A DNA stretch of 64,000 bases from Channallabes apus (GCA_030522415.1 CM060105.1:14999277-15063276), one strand, 5' to 3'. Positions 34,461 through 46,735 are shown, counted from the stretch's first letter. Translations and numbers: made by a program. Notes: generated from the letters alone by a model not told the origin.

Positions 34461-35572
34461 TTAGTCCTTTATATAAATATTTGAAAAAATATTCTTGGCA
34501 TGGCTTAAATCAGCGCCATGTGTAACTCTAATTAACTTTCACACCACTGCTTCATACTACAGAATGTTTTCGCACGAATATTCTGAATGGCCTTCGAACA
34601 CACCCTTGACGTAGGTTGGTTACCACAAGGCGCTAAATGTGACGATTTTACACCGAAATGACTTCGATAACTCACACACGCACTCCCACGTACACCCACA
34701 CACACACCCATGGTTTCAGTCTCAGTAAAGTTCAGCCTGTGCAACTCGCGTTACTGCCAGCTCCAGATTTACAATCGCTCTTCAGTGTTTATCTTAATCT
34801 CAACTGAATCCTCTCACCTTAACTCTGCTTGTACAGTATGTACTCTTACTGTATATAAAAACTCTTCCTCTTACAGTTATCTTGGTGCATGTTGCTTTAG
34901 GAAAAGAATCAGCAAGGGTGCAATGTTGCTGTTAACACACCAAAGCTGATTATTTTCCATGAACAACAGATTTCGTTGCTTACTATGCTTACTATTTCTT
35001 ACATTTTATCTGTTTATAGATGTCTTTCAAATGATTAAAGTAGATTTAAATACTTATCAGTACTATGCAGCCAAAAAGTCAGGGAGAATAAACCATGGAG
35101 GTGGTGGACAGTCCTTATACTGTAAACTTCTGAGATTTACTTTATATTTACAGTTATTCTGTTTTAGAATATTAGACAACATTATGATTTTTTGCTGTTG
35201 AATTGAAAATAATGTTAAATGGAAATCTAGTACACTATGTACTGTACGATGTACAATCCCTTGTTCCACACACCAGGGCTTCGAGAGGGACTTGGGATTC
35301 AGCTTGTATTAGAAGCTAGTCTGCTTTGCAACTGTTGTTAGCCATAAACAGAACAACATAGACGGTTTAGAGGAAATTCAGAACAAAGCTAAGGAGGGAA
35401 AGTGTTAAGATTTGACTTTTCTTGCTGAAAACGTTTCCCTGATTGGTTGTGAATGTGGATTTTGGCAGGCAGCTGCTCTCCCCTATTCACAGTACTGTAG
35501 GGTGATACATATAGTTATGTAAAGGTTTCACTGCTATTATGCTCTATTTCTACTCCACTCACTTAATTACGG
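34461..35572. other. no gene seen
   Basis: Unrecognised DNA. Several short open frames without domains. Confidence 0.45.
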
Positions 35573-36507
35573 TGGCCAAGAAGTACAAATAAAAGAACAA
35601 ATTTAAAAACAAAATGAAAACAAAACAACAAAACTGAAAACAAAATAACCAATTAAAAATCAAAGTAACAAAACCCGAAAACATAATAACAAAACCAAAT
35701 ACAATATAACAAATCAGAAAACACAACGACATATCCAGAAACAAAATACCAAATGAGAAAACACAACAATACACTCAAACCGGAAAGGGTAGGTACAGTT
35801 CACAAATTAAATTCTTATTGCTGAATGGATGAGACTATATATATATTATTATGTTTTTTTATAAAAATTTTTTATACGTTATATATATGTTAAAATATAT
35901 ATTATATACTTTACGATATTATATGCATACTATATTTTCAGTGACAGATGTATCGTCCAATCGAGACATCTGTCCAATCGGTAAGAATCAACAAGCCAAA
36001 AAAAGGTAGGTGTGGTTTGCGAATGACATTCTTACCGCTGATTGGACGAGACATCTGCCACTAAAGATCAGCAATAAGAATTTCATTTGCAAACCACACA
36101 TAGGCGTGTTGATTCTCACCGCTGATTGGACAAGACATCAGTTACTCAAAATACACATGAAGTGCTGCAGCCACACGGACATTTAGATGTATTTTCATTT
36201 AAGGATTCATTTCAGTATTTTAGGATTATATACTGTATTACTTTGGTCAACTAAGTTGTGTTAAATGTGCTTTAAAAATTATTCTGACTTCATTTGATAG
36301 TCCTGCTTGCATGTCTCAAGGGACAGATGTCTCATTCAATCAGAAATAAGAGTTTAATTCGCAAACAATGCTTACCTTTTCCGGTTTGAGTGATTTGTCG
36401 TTATGTTTTCTGATTTGTTATATTGTTTTCGTTTTTGTTATTTGGTTTTCTGTATTGTTATTGTTTTCGGTTTTGTTATTTTGTTTTGCACTTTTTCTGC
36501 TACAGTA
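35573..36507. mobile_element. long inverted-repeat (foldback) element, ~935 bp
   Basis: The left arm (35573-35830) has an AACAAAAT-rich subterminal array, then CACTCAAACCGGAAAGGGTA and TTCTTATTGCTGAATGGATG. The right arm (about 36330-36507) is its inverted counterpart: TACCTTTTCCGGTTTGAGTG, then a TTTTGTTATTTTG array. The middle repeats CCGCTGATTGGACGAGACAT-like units in both directions (about 35955, 36030, 36115). No coding sequence. A foldback or MITE-type DNA transposon of unknown superfamily. Confidence 0.78.
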
Positions 36508-36527
36508 ATGCACTTATAAAGTGTTTC

Positions 36528-37010
36528 ACTAGTGCTTGGATTCCATCAAGGCAGAAAGTTTTCTCAGTACGCTGGAGCCATGATTGAACTGCCTCCTTAA
36601 CGTCTGAAACGCCGGCCTCCCAGGAACTCCTTTAGCAGTCCAAACATGTTGAAATGGCTTGGAGCGAGGTCAGGACTGTACTGACTTCTGTAATGAGCAA
36701 TGGTTGTGTGTAGAGTTAACACAGACAGATGCACCTCTTCTACCTCTATTTTCAAGGATAAGCCGTTCTACATACTGAATGTTCATAGGGATGACTACAG
36801 TGAGCTCCGAGCCACCGCACATGGGTTTCATCATTCCAGACATACGGCCTTCTTTAAAACGTTTGCACCATTGAAATGCTTTACTGCGGCTAATTAAAGT
36901 CTCATCACCGTACTGTGCTCGAAGTCTTCTCTTAATGTCAGTCTGTTTTATGCCTTCATTCACCAGGAATTTCATCACAAGCCCTTATTTGACGTCTCTC
37001 GTATTAAAGG
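36528..37010 (-). mobile_element. internally deleted mariner element, copy 2
   Basis: Minus strand: MMKFLVNEGIKQTDIKRRLR, AFQWCKRFKEGRMSG and YVERLILENRGRRGASV form the N-terminal DNA-binding half of a mariner (DD34D) transposase. After NSTHNHCSLQ it jumps straight to SSPDLAP..FNMFGLLKEFLGG, the third block. The core with the first two aspartates is deleted, at the same place as in copy 1 at 26815-27270. Confidence 0.8.
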
Positions 37011-37286
37011 AAATCGATGTTTAGGAACTTAAAGCTGTCAAATAATAATTCAGAATCCGAAATGTGTAGTGAAAGAAGAGCAGCGTTTGTGTTTATTGTC
37101 ACTATTGGTCATCGATCCTGGGCTTTTATTTGTTTAGACATATTGTGTGAAAGGATCAATGGTGGAAAAAATGTGTCACACACACACACACACACATTTA
37201 TTGATTCTCTGGACTATTTATAGACTCTAAAGTCATAGTGACTCGACATTTATGGAAACAGCACCACTTTGACACTGTAACAATCT

Positions 37287-37384
<98 letters not shown>

Positions 37385-38304
37385 GCATGCTGAGCCCATC
37401 TGTCTGAGGAAATGAGTACAAACATTAGCTGATCATAAAAAAAAGAGAAAATATAAATATATTTTTCAAGATTAAAAGAAATAACTAAAAAAAACTAAAA
37501 CTAAAAACGCACAAATTGAAAGCCTGTGGGCCTTAACACAGGGAAAACACATTATTCATCAGTTCTCTGTCTACAAAGCTCTAATATCCTGTGCCTCCCT
37601 GAACTCATTTCCGAAATAAAAGAGAGTGAATAAGGTGGATAATGTCCTGCAATATCCGGTTTCTCCGCCTGTGTTCTTCATCTAATGCTTCTGTGGCACG
37701 AACTCAGACTGCTTCAGGTAATATATTCGATATCTTCTCCGCATGAGCATGGGAAACTGTATACACACACACACACGCTCCTAGGATAAGCTCAAAATAA
37801 TTATATCACCCCAACGACAATAATAAAATGATAATCTAATATGCTGTAATACAGTTGTTATGTGTTCCTTTATCATACAGCAAAAACAACAACCCTCATA
37901 GGGATGCTATAATTGGGAGTGATGATGCAATACATTTAAGTGATTTTCTCAATTACTTTGGGAAACCTTGAATGCATGCAATGTTCCTATTTGCAGGACT
38001 GTAAATGATAATATCTAAAAAAAAAAAATTAATAAAAACATGCCTAGGCAAAGTTGTTTGGACAGATTGCCATAGCAACGGCATTTTAACACCAGTGAAG
38101 CAGTAATTTATGTAGCATTTGAAATATTTAACCTCAGGCGAAGCATTGTGTTTTAAAAAAGTTGATGTGGCACATTTAGACAGCTAGGTAGTTGCAGAAG
38201 ACATGTTTATGTAAATAAAGATAAATATGATGAGAGTATACTGTAGCTACAAACTCATTCATTGCCACATCCTCATCACAATATCCCTATCGGGAGCAGC
38301 CGGA
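37011..38304. other. no gene; microsatellites and one X-box-like motif
   Basis: A short CA tract at about 37177-37196 and the long one at 37289. ATTGCCATAGCAAC at 38066-38079 fits the RFX X-box pattern within a complex, repeat-free stretch (about 38040-38160). Confidence 0.45.
37289..37383. repeat. (CA)n microsatellite, ~95 bp
   Basis: Uninterrupted CA dinucleotides, the longest in the window. Confidence 0.98.
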
Positions 38305-38394
38305 AAAAAAAACTGAATTATTGTCTTCATTATTGTCAACACTTTCTATCACTTATAATTTGTTATGGGTTTAAAGGCAATTGCTTGTGTCAAA
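38305..38394. repeat. direct repeat, left copy (see 39194)
   Basis: AAAACTGAATTATTGTCTTC, then CACTTTCTATCACTTATAAT and TTGTTATGGGTTTAAAGGCA recur nearly unchanged at 39194-39280, about 887 bp away in the same direction. The interval between contains a dispersed repeat (38600-39150). Confidence 0.9.
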
Positions 38395-38599
38395 CTTGGT
38401 GGCTGAAGGCAGAGCACGCATACACTAGTGTTGCTAACTTTTTCCTACAAAAATCTATGTTCATTTTTGCCATATATTTATTCCCAAGACAACTGGAATA
38501 GGTGGCAATCCTACTATACAATGCATATAAGAAAACAACATAACAGTATATATTTTTAGCCACAAATGTATTCATACCAGAGTGCGTCCTTTATAATTA

Positions 38600-39150
38600 G
38601 TGTTTATTTTAATGTTTGCAATCTCATCTTTGTCTCATCCTCTGACTCGTCCTGGTGCCTTGTTTCTGGTTGGAGATCTCCTCGCATGGAGGCCTGTATG
38701 GTCTGCTCGGGATGTGCGTGGTGACTTTACCATGAAGACGGTCTTGGCCTCGGCTGGTACAGACAGCTCTTCTCTGAGGACTTGTGACTCCAGTCGCTTG
38801 ATAGTAATTCCCACAGTCTACCTGAGCCTCCAATAACAAACTGGACTCCATGTTAACTTAACGACATCAAGTGTTATACTGACACACTGTATGACTGCAG
38901 ATCAATCCCTGCTTTCCATTATCACCCAAATGAAGATGGATTCCCTGTTGAGTCTGGTTCCTCTCAAGGTTTCCTTGCCACTATCATCCTTGGCTTGCTC
39001 ACTGGAGACAATCTGAGAATTTTTATTTTATACACATTTTCTAGAATTTCATACACATTTACATAATTCTCATTCAATTCTGTAAATCTGCTTTTTGCGA
39101 CAATGACTATTGCTAAAGGCACTATACAACTAAAATTTTTATTAATTTTT
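38600..39150 (+). repeat. long dispersed repeat, copy 1 (LINE 3' end-like)
   Basis: GACTCGTCCTGGTGCCTTGT ... ACCATGAAGACGGTCTTGGC ... CCTGTTGAGTCTGGTTCCTC ... TGCGACAATGACTATTGCTA and AAGGCACTATACAACTAAAA. The last part matches copy 2 at 46265. Fish genomes hold many copies ending CTATACAAATAAAATT, which I take to be a LINE (or LINE-dependent SINE) 3' end. Confidence 0.7.
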
Positions 39151-39193
39151 TTTTTTTTTACTTTTAATTGTCATATTAAGCAATATCAAAGAC

Positions 39194-39280
39194 AAAAACT
39201 GAATTATTGTCTTCACCTGAACACTTTCTATCACTTATAATTTGTTATGGGTTTAAAGGTAATTGCTTGTTTCAAAGCAA
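39194..39280. repeat. direct repeat, right copy (see 38305)
   Basis: Near-identical to 38305-38394 apart from a short difference after TTGTCTTCA. Confidence 0.9.
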
Positions 39281-40337
39281 CATCTTTGATATTTCTACCC
39301 AAGACAAATCATGCAGCAAGTCATCTGCATATTCTGTTGTTTTCATGTGTCCAGTGAATTGAGTTAAAAAGTTCCTTAACTACACACTGAATATGTGTAT
39401 CTTCGCCTCATTAATATTGTAACCAACTTTCAAACTACTTGCCTATAATCTGATTCTTAATTCAATAATTGTTCAAAAGTTTGTCTATCTACATCCCACC
39501 GAATGTGTGTGTTAGTGTTCATGTGCTTGTACACTTTGCGATGATGTTCAGACAGAACATTGTGTCCCTTCTTGAAGCTTCCAGCTCGTTTTGTCTGAAG
39601 CTGGTAACGTGGAGCACTCAGACGTCTGGTACAAACACAGGTCTCAGTTTACTGAGACACAGAGTGCTAGGTATACGACACGGCGTGCTCAGAAGGTTAG
39701 AACTTTCTTTTAACCTTAAAACAGTTGAATTAGTTTAATCATCAACTTCCATATTATAAGTTCACAGTGAAGACGTTTTCTCGCCTCTCTCTCTCTCTTT
39801 CTATCTGTCTCTCTCTCTTTTTTTTTTAAATTACTTTCAGTTTATATGAAAAGGTTCAGACAGCTTTATTCAGACCAGTTGTTTTTACCACATTTATTAG
39901 ATTGGCTCCTCAGACACCGTAACCTTTGCAGGAAGACACCAAGGGAAGGTTAGGTTATAAATAAAGATCTTTTAGTGCCATTTCCATTACATAAGTATGG
40001 TTAAGTATATAAAGTAGTATATGTATCTGCAACATACATATACGGTTTCATAATTTTGAGGAATTTGATAAAATTCTCAACATTTAAGAAGCTGCAAGGA
40101 GAACATTGTGTTTCTGTTAAATACTTTCTCTGTATACAAATGTTCTAACACTCTTACTGTATGTAGCATTGCTGACATATTAAATGCTTGGCTGGTTGGA
40201 ATGCAGCCACAGCACTGAAACGTTACCTCATGCTCAGCTTTTCATGCCTGCTTGACTGCTTCCTGAAGATCACGTACAGAAATTTGCCACAGAAGTTCAC
40301 TTGAGAATTGCCTTGTTTTTGGACTTTTTTTTTTTAG
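39281..40337. other. no gene seen
   Basis: Contains a CT-rich tract at about 39783-39820. Otherwise unrecognised. Confidence 0.5.
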
Positions 40338-40660
40338 AGCACTCTTGCCTTGCACCTCCAGGGTCTGGGCTCGATTTCCACCTCGGGTCTGTGTGCATGG
40401 AGTTTACATGTTCTCCCCATACTTGGTGGGCTTTCTCAGGGTTTCCTTTGAGAAAAGTCCAAAGATCCACAGTCCAAAACATGCAGATTAAGGTAATTGC
40501 CGTTCCCAAATTGCCGGTAATGTGGGAATGAGTGTGTAATGTATGTATGTGTGTGTGTGTGTGTGTGCCCTGTGATGGATTGGCACAGCATGCGGGGTGT
40601 ACCTGACCTTGTGTCCTAAGTCTCCAGGCTCCTCATGACCTTGTAGAGAGAATAAAGTGA
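40338..40660 (+). repeat. SINE-A, 5'-truncated
   Basis: CTTGCCTTGCACCTCCAGGG, TGGAGTTTACATGTTCTCCC, AACATGCAGATTAAGGTAAT, then a TG tract and GATGGATTGGCACAGCATGC. The A-box half is lost. Confidence 0.82.
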
Positions 40661-41384
40661 CGAGAAAAAATTACGAGAGACTGAGTGGACCCCTTGGCTC
40701 CAGAAAGTCCTGCCACATATTTATTAGTGCAGCCTGATAAGAGAGAACTAATTAGTGAACTACAATAAAGGACATATGCTGTTGTAATACTTGCAACCAC
40801 TTGTTCTGCACTTTTTCCCCTGACCGAATGAGATGCTGGAAAGTGTGAGATTAACTGTTCCAGAGTAAGGTGTTAAGACATAGGCCAGTAGAGCTGTGAA
40901 GGTGAGGTGGATGGTGAGAAAGTCTCATCCTGGGCTCAGAGTGTGTCTGTGTCCAGAACTCTTACATCATTTGTGTGAGTGTTTAAAGAGTCTTACAAGA
41001 ACCGCCGGGGCTGTTTACTTTCGAAGGCGAGTGTTGCAGCATTTACAGTTTCCATGTCCACATCACTCAGCATTCCTTCCCTCACTGGTATATTTACTTC
41101 CTATAAAAGGAAAGAGGCTTGAGGAGAGTGTAAACTCTGCCTGAACTTGTGCTGCTCTGTATTATACAGTATAACTCATATTCCAGTTATTATTATTATT
41201 ATTATTATACTATAAAAGAACAATTTGGTCTTTAGGTTGCAGAATATGGATGCCTTGCAGCATTAGGGACATTGAAATGTTTTCCTTATTTTGACCCATC
41301 TTTGGCGGTTGTGTTTCTTATTTCAACCATACCACTTACACAACCATACCACTTATTCTGTACACAATCCTGGGGGCCTGGACC
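40661..41384. other. no gene seen
   Basis: An open frame at 40896-41144 has no known domain. Includes a short ATT tract near 41190-41207. Confidence 0.45.
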
Positions 41385-41845
41385 CTATCCTTGAGGACTT
41401 CTGACCCTGGAGGTGCGACATCACCACGAATGGATACACACACTCACAAGCTCATTCACACACTACAGTCAAGGCCAATTAGTGTAATCTGCCTATCTTT
41501 CAACTGTGGGAACCAAGCCACCAAGCATGGCCAGGGGTAGCTCAGTGGTTAAGGCATTGGACTACGGTTCGGAAGATCCCACGTTCAAACCCCACAACCA
41601 CCAAGTTGCCACTGTTGGGCCCTTGAGCAAGGCCCTTAACCCTCAACTGCTCAGATGTGTAATGAGATAAAAAAAAATTTAAGTCGCTCTGGATAAGAGC
41701 TTCTGCTTAATGCCTAAATGTAAATATAAATGCATGGGGAGAACATGCTAACTCCACATACACAGAGGTGAGGAGGGAATCAAACCCAGAAGCTGAAGGT
41801 TCGAGGTAACAGTTAGCACACTACACCACACCTCCATTAATCATT
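41385..41845 (-). repeat. SINE-A, minus strand, split by a V-SINE
   Basis: The left part ends CTGTGGGAACCAAGCCACCA followed by AGCATGG. The right part resumes GCATGGGGAGAACATGCTAA and runs to the head (GTTAGCACACTACACC). The SINE at 41531-41731 interrupts it. Confidence 0.82.
41531..41731 (+). repeat. V-SINE-like SINE, full length, nested in SINE-A
   Basis: The tRNA-derived head has A box GTAGCTCAGTGG and B box ACGTTCAAACCCC; the body is GTTGGGCCCTTGAGCAAGGC and the tail is GTCGCTCTGGATAAGAGCTT plus CTAAATGTAAATATAAAT. GCATGG at 41525-41530 and 41732-41737 is the target duplication inside the older SINE-A. Confidence 0.9.
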
Positions 41846-42499
41846 AAAATAATAAAAAATAAAATAAAAAAGTCATAAAGAAATATAAATTTTAATGGAA
41901 TTCATTAGATTAATTTGGTGGAAAATACAAGATAAAAGAAAGATTTATAATAGAAATTTCTTATTGCATAAAGTATTTAATTGTCTGTTCATTTTACTAT
42001 CATCGATTTTACAATGATTTGCCTGTATCGTGTATTTCACGTATTATTATTATTATTATAGTAGTAGTAGTATTTTCTTATTAAAATCTTCCACAACTGT
42101 ACTTGCACCCATTTCACTTCTTGCTTCATGACAAATGGTTTATTGGTTGGTGTGTACTGTATAACGTACATTATGTGTCATTTATGTTTTATTGCTAAAG
42201 CTACAGCTAATTAGCATCCATTATGATATTATTACAACATTCCATAACTAACAGGAGCTAACTTGTTCGACAACATTACAAATGAACAAACAGCAAACAT
42301 TACATTGTGTCTTTCGTATCTAATAAAAAATTATTTACTGGCGGCAAATTACTGTGGTTTAACATAAATAAAACACAAAACAACTGTTTTGCGCATCTAT
42401 ATTTCAAATAACTACGAGCTATCTTCTGTAGATTAACCTCATAGCTCAGATAATTAAATTTCTTTTGCCAGTGGTACAGTGTAAATTCAAATTTTTGCC
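41846..42499. other. AT-rich DNA, no gene seen
   Basis: Includes a short (TTA)n/(GTA)n tract at about 42043-42071. Nothing coding. Confidence 0.5.
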
Positions 42500-43640
42500 T
42501 TAAGAACTGACATTTTGCAAGAAATTTGCATCAGCATACAAAGCATTTTTGGCATACAAACAAGTGAACCGGACCGAATCAAACACCAGCTACACTCACC
42601 GCCAAGCTGGAGCACCTGGGACACAGCCCATCTACTGTATGTGCCAATGGATCTCCTAACCGGCAGACAACAGGTAAAGATGGGCAGACATATCTCAGTT
42701 TCTCTCACCCTCAGTACTGGAGCCCCCCAGGGTTGTGTTCTGAGCCCCCTGCTGTACTCATTGTACACCAACGACTGCATAGCTACTACCAACTCCACCA
42801 CCATCATTAAGTTTGCTGATGACACCGTCGTGTGGGTCAGGGAGACTAAGAAATGTCTGCCCATCCTTACTGCCTGTGGTCTACAGATTAGGAATCTGGA
42901 GAATGGGGTGCCAGAGGAACAGGGTGCCCCCTGAACATCAGCAAGACAAACGAACTGATAGTGTACTTTAGCACTAAGCAGAAGAGGAACTACTGTACCA
43001 GACCCCCTCAATGAGAGCCTTGTGGAGAGAGTGGACAGCTTCAAATACCTCGGTGTTATCACGCAGGACCTCTCATGGTCCTGTCACATCAACACTGTGG
43101 TGAAAAAGGACCGAAAGCGTCATTACCACCTCAGATGCTTAAGAGACTTTAGATTGCCCTCTAAAGTGCTTAGGAACTTTCTCTCAGCAGAAGGGAAACA
43201 TATCAACCTGGTTCGGGAACAGCACCATGCAGGACAGATGAGCTCTACAGAGGGTATTCATCCACACCGAGCTCCCTGACCTTCAATCGATCTACAACAA
43301 GTGGTGCTGGACCAAGGCCAGGAAGATCGTGAAAGACCTCAGCCACACCAACAATGGACTGTTCTCTCTGTTGTGGTCAGGAAAGCGCTTCCGCTCCCTG
43401 AAGGCCAATACAGAGAGGCTGAGGAGGAGCTTCATCCCTTATATATATATATAAAGTCCTTTCCAGCCAAAGTGTATTTCCATATTTCTCTATATTTTCT
43501 TATCTTATTTCATACTGAAACTTTCTTTTTGAAATGTTTAGGTCTTCAGCGGTAATATAAGCATTTCATTTCATTTCATACTGTGTATGACCGTGTAGGT
43601 GGCAAATGAAATTTGAATTAGAATTTGAATTTGAGCTAAG
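42500..43640 (+). pseudogene. LINE reverse transcriptase fragment with 3' end
   Basis: This is a non-LTR retrotransposon RT domain. LSTGAPQGCVLSPLLYSLYT (about 42710-42770) is RT motif B; IIKFADDTVV (about 42805-42835) holds the catalytic FADD box. Then SKTNELIVYFSTKQ, ERVDSFKYLGVITQDLSWS and HINTVVKK continue in shifted frames (43022-43279). Several frameshifts and stops break it; the N-terminal RT motifs and endonuclease are gone. The 3' end (AAGCATTTCATTTCATTTC, then AAATTTGAATTAGAATTTGA, to 43640) matches tails at 28420 and 60896. The clade is not certain from memory. Confidence 0.82.
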
Positions 43641-45033
43641 TTTCTCGTACATCCAGGAGCCATGCAAAACTTTTTACGTGAAGTAGATTTATGAATTAAA
43701 AAAATAACAAGTCCATCCATGATACCAAAGCTACATTCAGCATGCGTTCAAAAGCTGTAACTTTTTGTGCTTTTGTAATATTGGTAATATTTTTGGGTGG
43801 CTGGAATGGATTATCTACATTCACATTATTTTGCCTAAATGTTTTATTTTTACCTATTTTTTATCTCTATTGCCAAATTTTCAATAAAAAATTTCTTTCC
43901 GTTTATACAGACACAAGTAAATCCTGAAAACAATCTAGAACTTTCTGACCTAAATGAGCCAGGAGACTTTTAGAAGTTTAAACTCAGTACTGTAAGTACT
44001 AAAAGTAAATTAATATGGATTACAGACATTAGAGGGAACATTTATTTTGTATACTTCTTCCATGTTTGTTACCTCTCCTAATTTACACATTTGAGGCTAA
44101 ACAATCAAATACAGAAAAGACAAAATGCACTGCGAATCATGAAAAAAAAAATTAAACAAAAAAATAATAAAAATTAATAAGTTGCTTTTGTTCCCTTTTA
44201 CTAGTGAGCTGGAGTTATACAGAGTTCAGGCAGAGTGTATACACTCCCAGGAAGAGTGGAAATACATGTGCTGATGAGCGACGGGGTGATAAACCTGGAA
44301 AATGTCAATCTTGCAAGCTGTGTTCAAAAATAAATGCCACTGATATTTTGCATACGGTAGTTCAAAGAGCGACACAGGCCAAGTTTATATAGCAGGAGAT
44401 TTTAAAATGCTATGAGATCAAATAGTTGGACAGACTGTACATTTGTTAGCTAACAAGCAACAATAGCTAATATAACTTTTTACAGTTTCACACTGTAATT
44501 TCACACTGTAATTTATCACTTAACCACATTAACCTTTGCATACAGTGCATAATGTGGTGTCCAGTTGATGTGTGAAAATGATATCCTCATGCGCCCAGTT
44601 CCACTCTTTCACAATTTGAGTCCTGTGATAACCTGGTCGCTCAGAACATTCAGGTCGTCAGTTGACGTCATTTTATTTCCACATAACGTTGCTGAGTCTA
44701 AACCTGACCGACTGTAGCAACTTCAGATCATAACACAGATACAGTGATACTCATTAACACAGCTGTTTAATCCCAATCCTGCGAGTTCTCATTACATTAC
44801 GCATATGAAAATGCTCTTACTTTCACTATTAAATATGACTATGGTTTCTTTTTTGACTTTTAGACTTTTTTTTTTTTTTTTTACAATGCAACTTCAGCAA
44901 CAGCTTAAGTGATAGCTTAAAGAAATTTAAAAGAAGCTTCTTTAGGATCATTGCTTATGTCTTCCCCTCGTGGCATTGTGTTAACACAGTCCTGAATGAT
45001 CCAGACCAGCAAACTGCCAAAAACTTCAAATTT
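43641..45033. other. AT-rich DNA, no gene seen
   Basis: Nothing recognised. T18 run at about 44865-44882. Confidence 0.5.
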
Positions 45034-45041
45034 TATAGAAG

Positions 45042-45975
45042 CAGAGGTGTCAAGTAACGAAGTACAAATACTTCGTTACCTTACTTAAGTAGAAATTTTG
45101 GGTATCTATACTTTACTGGAGTAATTATTTTTCAGTCAACTTTTTACTTCTACTTCTTACATTTTCAGGCAATTATCTCTACTTTCTACTCCTTACATTT
45201 TAAAAATGGCCTCGTTACTCCTATTTTATTTCAGCTTGTCATTGAAAAAACAAACAAACAAAAAAAAACATCTGGATAAATCGCGTCGACCGGATGGAGC
45301 AAATTTGATTGTGGTTGGATGATGTAATGTTCGCATGTAGTTCTGTTCCAAGTTTTCTGTTCGGTATATATATATATATATATATATATATACTGTATAT
45401 ATACACACACACAAGCCTGCTCTGGGTACACTAATTTTCTTGTATGTTGCGCTCACAGATTCCTGCAGCTAAGCTTGGATGTACATTTACATTCCAATAA
45501 AGGTTACTGATGACATGCCTCTGAAGTTTGACTTTTTGCACCATTAAAATACTTATAGGCAACTAGTTATCATATCTTCTTCTCCATAAAACATGTTAAT
45601 GCTTAGTAGTACACATATATGGTTCTTTAATGTATTTGCATTGCACTAAAATGCATTCTTTTTCAATTGCCATATACAGTATCCCAAATCACTACGGCCA
45701 TTAAAAAATACAACAAAAAAAACATCAACTCTTCTTTTTTTATGAGGTGTTAGTGCAGTACAGTATATAGGCCTGTGGCACAGCCTAAGCTTTTATCCTT
45801 AATCCTTCAGCCCCCCCCCCCCCCCCCATTACTTTTACTTCCCATAGTTTTGAAACCAGTACTTTTACACTTTTACTTGAGTAAAAAGCTTGAGTTGATA
45901 CTTCAACTTCTAAAGAAGTCTTTTTAAACCCTAGTATCTATACTTCTACTCAAGTAATGAATGTGAACACCACTG
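45042..45975. mobile_element. non-autonomous hAT-type element, 934 bp, 8-bp TSD
   Basis: The left end CAGAGGTGTCAAGTAACGAA and the right end (reverse complement CAGTGGTGTTCACATTCATT, then ACTTGAGTAG) are imperfect inverted repeats. TATAGAAG is repeated exactly at 45034-45041 and 45976-45983: an 8-bp target duplication, the hAT signature. The subterminal ACTTAAGTAG / ACTCAAGTAA words support the assignment. No transposase is encoded. The interior has a TA tract (45364-45393) and a C run (about 45811-45827). Confidence 0.88.
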
Positions 45976-46172
45976 TATAGAAGTAAGTCTGCACACCTGC
46001 TTATTCCAGGGCTGATGATCAGCAGCAACTGGCTGCAACTTACCCTCTTAAAGCCTGTGGAAGCAATATGTATCTTCATTTCTGTTAAATAAATAATAGC
46101 ACGGTGTAAAAAAGTTATTTGTTGTTGTTTGTTTAAGGTTGGATTTGCCACATGATTTTGTTGATATATATA

Positions 46173-46184
46173 CAATAATATATA

Positions 46185-46256
<72 letters not shown>
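46173..46256. repeat. (TA)n microsatellite, ~84 bp
   Basis: TA dinucleotides broken only near the start (TATACTGTATAT). Confidence 0.97.
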
Positions 46257-46259
<3 letters not shown>

Positions 46260-46264
46260 CTACA

Positions 46265-46735
46265 CATGCTGCTCCTGTGCTTCCAGTGATCCAGACTCTG
46301 CACCTACTGACTCGTCCCTATGCTGAACTGGTCTTCATGTTAATTTAAAGAACTTCTGTCATATTGAACTTTCATCTGCACAACACACATGATGTTATAT
46401 AATCTCTATCTGTTATCACCCAGATGAGGATGGGTTCCCTGTTGAGTCTGGTTCCGCTCAAGGTTTCTTCCTAATGCCATCTCAGGGAGTTTTTCCTTGC
46501 CACCATCGCCGTCACCCTTGGCTTGCTCATCAGAGACACTTCATTCATCATTCATTCATCTCATTATTATCTAGACACATTTTTCTCACACATGCACACT
46601 TCCAAATATTTTCTTTTCTAAAAAAAATTTTCTTTCATTTTTTTTACATTTTCTTTCATTTTTGTGAAGCTGCTTTGAGACAATGACCATTGTTAAAAGC
46701 GCTATATAAATAAAATTGTATTGTATTATTGTATT
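46265..46735 (+). repeat. long dispersed repeat, copy 2
   Basis: CCCAGATGAGGATGGGTTCC, CTGTTGAGTCTGGTTCCGCT, GGGAGTTTTTCCTTGCCACC, then GCTGCTTTGAGACAATGACC and CGCTATATAAATAAAATTG, ending in TTGTATTGTATTATTG. Better preserved at the 3' end than copy 1 at 38600. Confidence 0.78.

Noticed and set aside
42487..43062. 191-codon minus-strand open frame over the LINE
   Set aside because: The plus strand carries clear RT motifs (GAPQGCVLSPLL, FADD). The minus frame is their antisense shadow.
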